Source: Amoebophrya sp. A120 (lineage: Eukaryota; Sar; Dinophyceae; Syndiniales; Amoebophryaceae). Taken from it: 64,000 bases of DNA. Made by a program: the position numbers and the translations under genes. Each line of letters starts with the position of its first letter. Position 1 is the first letter of the stretch. Below the pieces are notes generated by a model. It made no database searches, was not told the origin of the DNA, and saw only the letters and a list, made by a program, of their open reading frames with translations. Shown here in pieces: positions 55,405-64,000 of this stretch. The stretch is from the NCBI GenBank assembly GCA_905178155.1, contig CAJINV010000001.1:3525675-3589674 (forward strand), given 5' to 3'.

Positions 55405-57795
55405 TCCACCGCAAGACAGTACGCGCGCGCTTCTGTTTCGACATACTTACAGACGAGTACGTCGATGACGCGGGCGCCGAAGCAGCAGGCCAACCAGAAC
55501 CGGGGGCGGAGCGCCGCTTCCCCCCGCTGCCCTACCGCCAGGTCACCCAAGGGCGCCTCCTTGGCATCCATTTTGACGAGGACGGGTGCTTCGCAGACCA
55601 CTGCGACAAACTGGTGGACAAGAGCACAAAGCGCCTCGCACTCATAAAAAGGAGGTACCGGCACAAAGCCGACACCGTGACACTGCGCGCACTATACCTC
55701 GGGCTTGTGGGTTCCCTCGTTCGGTTCACGCTCTCGGTGTTGGGGCCCTACCTCCCCGAGCAGGCGATGAAGCGGCTTGACACGCGCATCCTACATAAGG
55801 GCGCGCGACTCATCACGGGGGCCCTACAACACACCCGGATAGAGGTCCTCCTCGCTTCCGCGTGCCTGTTCAACGCGCACACCCTGGCAACCATCGAGGT
55901 CGCGCTCTGGTTCGATAGGTTCGCGCGCGAAGGCCAAGCCCTCCCGGCCACCACGGCATTACAAAGTGGCATCGCAGCAGAAGCAGGCGCGCCTGGGGCG
56001 CGTGGGTCCGCGCCGTGGCGGTGCAACACCCTGCCATCCCGCACAGACGTTGTCGAGGCGCTCAGCCGCTTCCCCAGCCTGCCACAAACACTAGGTGGCA
56101 ACTTCGTCCTGCGGTATGTGATCCACACCGGCACCCGTGCAACCCGGGTGGAAGGGCGCCCCCTGTGGGAATACAACGCTATCGACTTACGCGAAACCAA
56201 GCGCGCCACCTGGGCCGGGAGACGCGCGGGTGACCAAGCCCACCGGGTTTTGGAGGCCATCGGCGTGAGCAACACCCACCGAGAATCCTACAGCCCGCGA
56301 CCTCGCCTCTCCCGCGAGATCAGGTGGGAAATCAACCCGGGCGAGAGCTACCCGACAAGGGATGCAAACACAGCGCCTGCGAACGAGCGATGGGCGGCGC
56401 CGTTCGATGAGGACGCGACCCAACCGGACGCGGCCTGGCAGAACGACCGCTTCCGCCAAGAGCTTGAGCAGGGGGCGGCTGTGTCCTTCTGTGATGGCTC
56501 CCTCGTGGGGGCGGTCATAGATGGGGACCGCCGCAGGCACGGCCGCATCCTCGGGGGCTCGGTTCTATTCGCGCAAAACGCTCTACAGGCTGTGGAAATA
56601 CATCTGTATGGCATCGGGCCATCCGCGTATCCCGGGGAAACAGGGGGAGCCCAGGTAGGGGCACAGCAGTTGGCGGGCGTCCACGCCACCCGTGCGAGGC
56701 TGGTGGGTGACTGCAGGGGGTGGATGACCGCGGCGGCGAGTGGAAACCGGCTCGAACCCCAACTGTGCACGGTCCTCACCGCCCTGGACCGCATCCCCGC
56801 AGCCGAAGCACTCGTCACCCACGTATACGCCCATACGGGCGTCGCGGGCAACGAATTCATAGATACGTTGTTGGGACTCGTGGCCCCGGCCGCCCGGCGA
56901 GTGGACATGCGGGAACTCCCGTCCCTCCCCGTCCCCCACGCAGCGGTGAAGCAGCTCCTCCTGCGGGAAATAGAAGCACAAGAAGAGGTAGGGATCCTGT
57001 CCCTGGGGCTAACCAGAAGCATCAGTGGGCGAGACTGGGCGGCCAGACAATGGTCGCGCGACTTCGTCTGGGGCGTCACCAAATATCTCCGTGGCGCGCG
57101 GCTGGTTCAACGCCTCTGGCTGTCCACGGTCAGTGGAAGTCAGAGTAGATCCTTCGGCAACGAGTTGCACTGCGACTACTGCGGGACCCCGTTGACACCG
57201 GGCCACATACTCGAAGAATGCGAGGCGCTGGAAAGCTGGAGACAGTACGTCCGGGACACCGGCCCTACACATCAACCAACAGGAATCGGCGACCGGATCA
57301 CGCAGATGGGGAGACTGTGCGCAGCGGTGCTCCCCCTCACATCAGAGCGCGCATGGCCCCACGGCTGGCAAGAGCGCCCTGACTACAGATCCATGACCGA
57401 ACTGGGCACCCACAATGCCCACGAATAAACGGCCCGCTAGGGCGTGCAACGCCGCGTCCGCGGCGCGAGCGCTTATGTTCCGTACAATGAAACCAACCTA
57501 CACTAACGGCGCGCGAGGGGGCTCAGTGGTGTTCCGCACACACGTGGTTGGCACTGAGTCTGAGCCGTGAGACCGTGGGAAGGTAAACGGGACACCGGGG
57601 CACACCCCCGCCCCACCGGAGAGATCTTGTGAGAGACTGAGAGTGTGGAACCGCACTACAGCGGCGACAAATCCAAAGATCCCGCGAGATCCCACATCAC
57701 AGCACCACCGCAAGATCTTGCAACCTTCCGCTCTCGTACATTCGTTGTGGTCACCTCGGGCACAAACCCCAGTAGGGCTTCGATAATAATAATAA
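55405..57795 (+). mobile_element. 5'-truncated non-LTR retrotransposon (LINE), 2.4 kb
   Basis: Bounded by an exact 15-bp duplication (55390-55404 and 57796-57810). The body is markedly GC-richer than the flanks. It holds the end of a reverse transcriptase ORF, about 370 bp of 3' untranslated sequence, and a short (ATA)n tail at about 57783-57797. This is the expected product of target-primed reverse transcription. The endonuclease and most of the reverse transcriptase are missing. Confidence 0.92.
55407..57428 (+). pseudogene. LINE ORF fragment: RT thumb, RNase H and zinc-knuckle tail
   Basis: The frame is open from the truncation point to a stop at 57428 (673 codons) with no internal stop. 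The start is missing. GRLLGIHFDEDGCFADHCDKL followed by LRALYLGLVGSLVRF is the standard end of a LINE reverse transcriptase. Further on, SFCDGSLVG, ETGGAQVGAQQLAG, LVGDCRGWM and HVYAHTGVAGNEFIDTL carry the acidic residues and His of RNase H. The C-terminus has CDYCGTPLTPGHILEEC, the Cys/His motif common in such elements. An intact frame in a truncated copy suggests recent insertion. It cannot move by itself without the missing domains. Confidence 0.9.
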
Positions 57796-57810
57796 TATAA
57801 ACATTTCTTC
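57796..57810 (+). repeat. Right target-site duplication of the LINE
   Basis: TATAAACATTTCTTC; its first two bases overlap the (ATA)n tail, so the exact boundary is uncertain by a few bases. Confidence 0.9.
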
Positions 57811-57921
57811 ACCCAGACCCAAATAAGTATCTGTAAACGCTGTTCTTTCATTCCGTATTCCACTCTATGGCAATTTTTGAAAATAATTCGCCGCGCGCAC
57901 GACAACTGTAAAGCAGAAAAT

Positions 57922-58896
57922 ATGGGCAACGGTTCTTCTAGCAGCACTGCAGCACCAGTAGCTCCGGCACGCCAGGGCGGAAGTGCGAGCGATCCAGGTT
58001 TCAAGTTTTTGATTTGTGGGATTGAGAATGCACTGGCAGTGGCGACGCGCGACGTGATCGGGGATCTTGGAAACAATCACTCTAATGATGAACATGAATT
58101 TTTTTCGACGCGGCAGTTTTCCCATAGTCTCATGGGCATTTTAGAGGGAATCTTTTCCTGGCCTCCAGCAGATGAACATCAAGCAGCGTTGTCCACCGGC
58201 GCTGAGGCTAAACCTCGGCTGACTCTGCATTTTTTTTCCGTGTGTGGTGGGGCGAAAATCTACCCGCTGTGGCAGCACTGTCACATGGACGAGCCGGCCG
58301 ACGGGCTTCTGTACATCTACCCGGGCGGCCACGCAGGGACGCGGTGCTCAAAGTACAGCTGGTTTACGAAACCGGAAAAGAGGGAACAAGAGCCGCTCAT
58401 GACACACCCCGTGAAGTACCTGCGCTACCATCTCGGCGAACAGGTGCGCGATGGCGGGAATCCCGACTCGCAGGTAGTAAGCCTCCTACGTGAGGACGTC
58501 AAGGGGAGGACGTCTGCCGAGACGACAGAGGAGCAAAAGGACTACAACGACAGGATACGAACGATGCCGGTTTTGCTTTACGTCGAGCTCAGCAGGGCCG
58601 TATTAGTGGAAATGGCCCTTCGAGAACATGAGGAGGAACAACCAAGCCGTGATGCAGCAGCGAAAGTGCAGCCCGAAGCAGATCAGCAAGAGGTGCTGCT
58701 AGATAAACTTGCCCAGGCTGAGGCGGCTCGCATCGCAACGGAAAATGGGCTTCAGGAGATTGTGGCATCTAGCGGGCGAGCGTGGGTTCTCATGCCACTG
58801 GTTTTAGAAGACCCCGGGCGCAATTACAAAGCGAGTGCGCAGATAAAGACTGGGATTGACTGGCTCGTGAAGACGGCTGAAACAAGAAGAAGATAG
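57922..58896 (+). CDS. ARF-like protein lacking GTP-binding motifs (pseudo-GTPase, 324 aa)
   Basis: Single exon; ATG 57922 gives MGNGSSSS, a good N-myristoylation start as in ARF proteins. The ARF fold is traceable: FKFLICGIENALAVAT sits where ARFs have ILMLGLDxAGKTT; LTLHFFSVCGGAKIYPLWQHC matches FTVWDVGGQDKIRPLWRHY; LLYIYPGG matches the next strand; and the C-terminal ...IKTGIDWLVKTAETRRR matches GLDWLSNQLR. The key residues are gone: no GK(S/T) in the P-loop, no Asp in the DxxG loop, no NKxD (ELSR stands there), no clear SAK. Two loops (~55-90 and ~140-230) are expanded. I infer a membrane-bound scaffold that does not cycle on GTP. Its start is only ~110 bases from the LINE. Confidence 0.65.
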   Translation: MGNGSSSSTAAPVAPARQGGSASDPGFKFLICGIENALAVATRDVIGDLGNNHSNDEHEFFSTRQFSHSLMGILEGIFSWPPADEHQAALSTGAEAKPRLTLHFFSVCGGAKIYPLWQHCHMDEPADGLLYIYPGGHAGTRCSKYSWFTKPEKREQEPLMTHPVKYLRYHLGEQVRDGGNPDSQVVSLLREDVKGRTSAETTEEQKDYNDRIRTMPVLLYVELSRAVLVEMALREHEEEQPSRDAAAKVQPEADQQEVLLDKLAQAEAARIATENGLQEIVASSGRAWVLMPLVLEDPGRNYKASAQIKTGIDWLVKTAETRRR

Positions 58897-59764
58897 TGAC
58901 GCAGTGGATGAACATGCAGGCGCGGTATCAGAAATCACTGGCATTACTTTACGAATTTTATCCGCTTCGGCGCTTTGGCTTTTGCTGTTCGTGCGCGCCA
59001 TCAAGCACACCCATCATGTGTTGGCCACTTAGAGCGTACGTGTTGATGTCACTTTTTTACTTTTCTACGCAATCACAGCCTCATCGGTAACCTAGTGTAT
59101 GCATACAACTGCATCGGTTTTATGTTTCACTTCACACTACCGAGCCAAAAAGAAAAGGTCGTAATGGAAAAGATTGGAAAGTCAGAATTCATCGGTCTCG
59201 TGCATCAGCCAAAATCACGGTCTCGGTTTCGTGCAACAAAGACGTACTTACATTTTACCGTCTGCACATGCAGCGTGCTCGGTTCCGTGCACGGACTGTT
59301 TCCGGTCCTGAAAATGTCGGTTTCGTGCAGTGTAACGAACGTCCTCTTACCCTTTTCGTTCAACCTCGAAAAATCGCGTTCTCGGTGTAGACAATCGTAC
59401 AAAGATAGAAGTGGGAGCAAGGGATCTGCTTTCGGTTTCGCGTCGTGTGTGACATTCGTAGCAGTTAAAACTGCTTGTTGGTGTAGGAAAGGACCGCTAT
59501 GGTGCCACACATTGGTTTGCTTGCCTTATGAATGCCCCAGGACCTCATTTTGATTTTTCTACTTCATCCATGACGATATTTCACATTTTTACACCAAGAA
59601 ATCTTTTTTTATCCCGTCGGGCTCGGGTGGGCCGCTAAGAACGACCAGATGCATAGAACCGGAAGAACGATCGTCTTAGCTTCATCACTAGTGTTACCCA
59701 CCCGCCCGCCTAATCCTTTCTCATACATTTTCCTCGAATTTTGTTTCTTCTTTTTGCATTGAAA
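58897..59764. other. Spacer with a 13-bp motif repeated four times
   Basis: No exon is supported. TCGGTYYCGTGCA occurs at 59192, 59223, 59279 and 59317 on the + strand, and a small dyad AGCAGTT-AA-AACTGCT lies at about 59460-59475. It precedes the P5 ATPase gene. Confidence 0.5.
59192..59329 (+). repeat. Four copies of TCGGTYYCGTGCA
   Basis: The copies are irregularly spaced (31, 56 and 38 bases apart) and all on the same strand. They differ only at the two pyrimidine positions. Confidence 0.7.
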
Positions 59765-62700
59765 ATGCCGCCTAGTATGTTGGATGTTCGTTTAACCATA
59801 AAGGTCTTCCTACTGGCCGTGGTAGGACAGCTTGGAGTTGTAGTGACGAGCAGCGAACCCGGACCTACAACTTTCAGGGTGCAGAGCGCGAGCCATCATG
59901 ACGGCGCAACTCACCCCGACCCGCGGCAGGGCACACTCGGGTCCCTGGGTGCAACGATGCAGACCCACGACGCGCCTTTCAACGTATGCTTTGGCTTTTT
60001 TGGATTCTTTCAGTTATAATTTTCGCCATCGCAGCTTTTCCAGTGGGGCGTTTGATTACAACTCGATTTTGAAAGTGATTATGGCGAGGGCGACTCTATT
60101 CGTTTTCATGAAATCTAACGAACTATTTATTTGAACCTGAAAACCAACCAACCACAGATGCACTTCGACGCTCCGGGTTTTCTGGCTCTGTACTTCTGGA
60201 CCGGGCTTCTCTTCGTCATCACGCTGGTGTACCGCCTCGTCATGTGGGGCGCGTGCCGCCGGGACATGGTGCGCGAGCGCGTTTCAGAGAACCAACGAGA
60301 GAACCTGCTCAAGCAGGGCTACCAGGACGTCAAGGGGGGCGTGTACGGAACACTTGCGACCACGTACGCGGCCACTTTTGCCAAGGTATCCGAAGAGGTG
60401 ATTGACCACGGGGGCCGGAGCGGCATCGTGCGTAAGCAAGTAGTCTACCAGTTCGGCTACGGCTACACGTTTTTCGGGTCCGTGCTGTACTTTTTCTACA
60501 TGCTGTGGCTCTGCGCCGTTTCTGCTACGTTGTTGCTGTGCCTGCTCACCGTCAGCATACCCGACCACTTTCTCTGGTTCGCAAACGGCTTCTTCAACCT
60601 GTCGCTGTGTCCGGAATCGGTTTGGGACAACATGGACAGGAGAGCGTACAATATTGATACCTTTGTTGTTTGGCTTTTTCTTTTGTCTGTGATAAACAAC
60701 TTTTCCAACACCATTACCATCGTTTGAAACTCTATCTTTTCTTTGAAGAAGTAAAAAAAGAGGTTTGCGCCGTGGTATTCTATCCGTTTCATCAAATACT
60801 TTACCTCAGGCAAAACTGCTCCCTCGGGATGACGGACGACGCCTACATGAAGGCCAACCTTGGCGGCGTCTTCCTGATCTTCTTCGTGATTTCCTTCTTC
60901 ATGTGGTTGCTTTACCTGAAGAACAGCAACGCGATCTTCAACTTTTTCATGCGGCAGATGTCGCTCCGCGAGGCCGAGTACGTCTCGATCGAGGAGCGCA
61001 TCGTGGAACAGTCGCAAGACGACGCGCGCTACGAGAACGAAATCAGCCGCACGGTCGTGGACAACGTGCAAGTCATGGTCGAGGACATCAACGGCATTAC
61101 CTACCGTTATTTCGTCTTCCAGTCCACGCGTCTGACCTACGACCACACCGCGAAAATCTTCGCTGCGCCCCGCAACGAGGTGGTGGACCGGAACACGCTG
61201 AACGCCCTGCATCTGTACAAGCAGGAACCTCTAACCGTCGATGCTGTGTCGGTGGATATTCTGCTGCGCGGGAAGAACAAGATCGACGTGCGGGTCCCGA
61301 GCTTCTTCTGGTTTGCGGCGCAGGAGCTGGGGAACGCGGTGAACCTGTGGCAGATTTTCCAAGCCGTCACGCTCGCGTTCTTCTGGCAGGTGGCCGCGGG
61401 CGCCGTGCTGTTCTTCGTGTTCCTCATCCAGCTCTACCTCGCCGCCATGGCGCGGAAGCGCGTGATGCAGAACGTGGAGCAGACGGCGCGGATCCAGGGG
61501 ATTCGGTTGCTCGTTTACCGGGACGAGCGCCGGGACAAGTACCTGGAATTTGGAAAACCCGTGGACATGTCGCGGATGGATTTGAACCGCCGCGCGAACC
61601 AACGGGACACGCGGCACCCGACCTTGTCGAAGATTGTCGAGGCGGACGACGAGGAGTCCGAGTCCGAGGGCAGCTCCATGTCCGACGGACACATGCTGCA
61701 GTCCAGCGGGGGCCACAAGAGCGACAACACGTTCACATACATCGCCGACATGAAGGTATTAAGACCTACTTTGCCGTTTTCTAAAGTTGTGGATTTTGAT
61801 TAAGACCTTAGGTTAGGAGTTTCAGTTTGTGTTTAAGCGCTTTGTTTCATTCTCTATCATTCAAACACAACTTCTCAGAATGGGAACGCGCAGGCCAAGG
61901 ACGCGCCAAAGGATGCGGACGGGGCTCTTGCTTTCAAGCGGCTGAATGCGGGCACTGGCGCACTTGCCGCGGCCCGAACGGGGACCAGCACTCCGTCGAC
62001 CTCTGCCGGCCCCTCGCGCGACAACTCCGACAGCAATAGTGAGGAGGGCGACCGCGGGCTGCAAACGCTGAGCGGCATCCAGTCCCTGAACGCGCGCTCC
62101 AAGCTCCGGAACGGTACGTTCCGCAGCGTGCACTCGGCGGAGCTGGTCCCGGGTGACCTGATCGAGATCCCGGAGGGGGTCGTGATCCCCTGCGACTGCG
62201 TGTTGCTCGAGGGCCACGCGCTGGTGAACGAGGCGGATCTGACCGGTGAGCCGATGCCGGTGACCAAATACCCGATCGAGCGCCGCGGGCGCGCCGCCAA
62301 CGAGGACCGGCTGGACGTGGTCGCGCACGGCAAGAAGCACTACCTGCACTGCGGAACGACGGTGCTCCAGTCCCTCGGTTCGCAGCGCAGCAAGCGCAAC
62401 CTGAAGGCCATCGGGCTCGTCGTGCAGACCGGTACGGCGACCATGAAGGGCAACATGATCCGGCGCATTCTGTACCCGAGTCCCGTGTACTACCGGTTCA
62501 CCGACCAGCTCGGGCCGTTCGTGTTCACCATGGTCTTTCTGCTGCAGCTCGGCTCGACGATCCCCTTGCTGGTGTACGGCGCGAACGACGGGCGGGGCTT
62601 CTTCCAGATCCTCGTGATGGCCTGCTTCGAGGCGATCTCGCTGTCCACGCAGGTCGCGAGCCCGCTGATGCTGCTCGGGCTCACCCAAGCGCAGCAGAGC

Positions 62701-64000
62701 GCTGCGGACCGGCTCAAGAACTCCCCCTCGACCACACAGACGCTCTCCCCCGAGCGCATGATCATGGCCGGGGAGATCAAGGTGCAGTGCCTGGACAAGA
62801 CGGGCACGATCACGGAAGAGGGCCTGCAGCTCCACGGCATCCGGCCGGTAACCGCAGGGCTGCAACCGTCCTCCTTTCCGGCCGCCCCTCCAGCGAGTGG
62901 GATGAACACTTTTCTCGAGGACTCGAACCCCAGCAGCCAAACGCAAACCACCCCGCCGATCAGCCAGGGGGCCAACTCGCACTCGTCCTCCGGGTCCTTC
63001 TCGGACAGCAACTCTGGCGGCGAGGGGTCCGCGGACGCGCGAACCACCGCGTCCAGTACGAACAAGGCCAACGCGCGCGCCGCGAACAAGATCTTTGAGA
63101 AGAAGTTCGAACCGCTGAACCGCACGTTGGCGGAGAGTCTCCACGGCCCGACCGTGAAGTTTGGCCCCCTGGTGTCCGTGCGCGACACCCCGGACCAGCC
63201 GATGGACAAGGCGAACCTGTTGGAGGTCGCAATGGCCACCTGCCACACCGTGACGAAGGTGGACGGAAATCTGTACGGGAACTCCGTGGAGCGCGAGATG
63301 GTGCGGGTGCTGAACGTGGACTTCGCCGCCCGGATCGGCGAGGGCGTGGAGTACTTCCGGCCGAAGCGCCACCCCGGCGGCGGCGAGTTGCTGTTCAAGA
63401 CCGTGCGGCAGTTCGAGTTTGACCAGGGCACGCAGATGCAGTCGGTCGTCGTGGACATGCGCGGCGAAAACGCCCGCGCGCGCGGCGCGCGGAACTCCCG
63501 CTCCAACGACAGTGCCTCCTTCCGGTCCGGAACCTCCTCCGACGCCTCCGTGCACAGTCACCGCAGCAGTTTGTCCACGGGTTTGTCCTCCTCCCTGTCC
63601 GGTACGGGGTACGGCCGCTCCTCGCCCCAGCACTCGCACGTGCTCTTTTCCAAGGGCAGCTTCGACGCGATCTCGAAGCGGTGCCTGCCGCACACACTTC
63701 CGGTGGACGCGGAGCAGCTGACGAAGTCCCTTGCGGTCGAGGGGTACTACGTGATTGCCATCGCGTACCGCCCGGTCGACGAGTCCTCGCAGAACAAAGC
63801 GAACGGGCAGAAGGTCGTGCGGTGGCACACCAGCTCGCGGGTGGATCTCGAAACGGACATGATCTTTCTCGGGCTGATCTATTTCCTGAACGAGCTCAAG
63901 TCCGACAGCGCGGCCGCGATCGCCGAGCTGCGCCACGGCAACGTCGACCCGGTGATGCTGACGGGAGACAACCTGTGGACCGGCATCCACGTGGCGGAGA
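59765..64000 (+). CDS. P5-type cation-transporting/polyamine-like ATPase, partial at window end
   Basis: Exons 59765-59983, 60158-60645, 60810-61755 and 61879-64000+ join at GT-AG introns; 1,258 complete codons are visible. P5 ATPases (ATP13A1/ATP13A2 types) act in ER or endolysosomal membranes. Domains in order: N-terminal hydrophobic segments; ELVPGDLIEIPEG; the actuator loop ADLTGEPMPV near 670; the phosphorylation site CLDKTGTITEEGL with Asp near 857 (the EEGL/EDGL tail is a P5 mark); a long disordered insert in the N-domain; FLGLIYFLNELKSDSAAAI; and MLTGDNLWTGIHVAE, cut by the end. The membrane-helix-4 motif expected as PP(A/E)LP reads VASPLM here, so A or B subtype cannot be assigned. 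The frame is otherwise intact. Confidence 0.85.

Noticed and set aside
55455-55470. YVDD as the catalytic box of the LINE reverse transcriptase
   Set aside because: It lies only ~35 residues before GRLLGIHF, shorter than usual between the catalytic box and that motif, and the LINE truncation point is just upstream; I treat it as probably chance.
61861-63990. 709-codon frame on the minus strand
   Set aside because: It lies wholly opposite the P5 ATPase exon, whose catalytic motifs are clear, and its Arg/His/Val-rich composition is the usual shadow of GC-rich codons.
1-64000. Dinoflagellate spliced-leader relics in the genomic sequence
   Set aside because: I looked for the conserved leader core upstream of start codons and did not see it, so I have no direct evidence of retroposed, trans-spliced mRNAs.
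1-64000. tRNA, rRNA or CRISPR features
   Set aside because: No cloverleaf with A and B boxes, no rRNA segment and no regular repeat-spacer array were seen.

Overview
This window reads as nuclear DNA of an alveolate, most likely a dinoflagellate of the Amoebophrya (syndinian) type. The protein-coding exons are GC-rich and the introns and spacers AT-rich. I place 18 protein genes over 64 kb and every one is on the + strand. A cilium gene (CCDC40) implies a flagellated stage. Several introns are insertion elements with terminal inverted repeats and short target duplications that must be removed at non-GT-AG boundaries. One-way gene arrays and such 'introner' introns are reported for Amoebophrya; the genus assignment is inference, not proof.

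Layout. 0.2-1.1 kb: small coiled-coil protein. 1.6-11.9 kb: one very large gene joining an XK-like membrane domain, ankyrin repeats and an AGC-like kinase (3,140 aa when spliced as I propose), carrying two introners. 12.6-19.4 kb: a large unrecognised protein and a protein with a ubiquitin-like start and an ankyrin-like end. 19.9-25.5 kb: a TAF7-like TFIID subunit, an acidic multi-exon protein with a histone-H1-like start, and an unknown two-exon gene. 26.8-31.1 kb: CCDC40. 32.1-32.5 kb: small Cys-rich DUF4787-like protein. 33.5-38.6 kb: TRPV-like channel in one exon. 39.4-40.3 kb: unknown gene split by an introner. 41.2-43.4 kb: acyltransferase-3 family membrane enzyme. 44.1-47.9 kb: DUF5054 / GH38-like secreted or lumenal protein split by a 575-bp foldback introner. 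48.4-49.7 kb: zinc-binding HNH-like small protein with a fourth (and best preserved) 32-bp-TIR introner. 50.6-54.7 kb: a glycosyltransferase-like protein and a low-complexity protein. 55.4-57.8 kb: 5'-truncated LINE with a 15-bp target-site duplication. 57.9-58.9 kb: an ARF-like protein that has lost its GTP-binding motifs. 59.8-64.0 kb: a P5-type ATPase running off the end.

The genes do not form an obvious pathway. Membrane and signalling proteins are common (XK-ankyrin-kinase, TRPV-like channel, acyltransferase, P5 ATPase, ARF-like), but their adjacency is probably incidental in a one-way array. The strongest biology is the intron-forming elements: in five cases the reading frame is restored exactly by removing the element plus one target copy, which shows both the insertion mechanism and that splicing here tolerates non-canonical ends.

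Limits: exon joins come from frame, phase and splice motifs read by eye; there are no transcripts or database searches behind them. The 5' ends are the first in-frame ATG unless stated.
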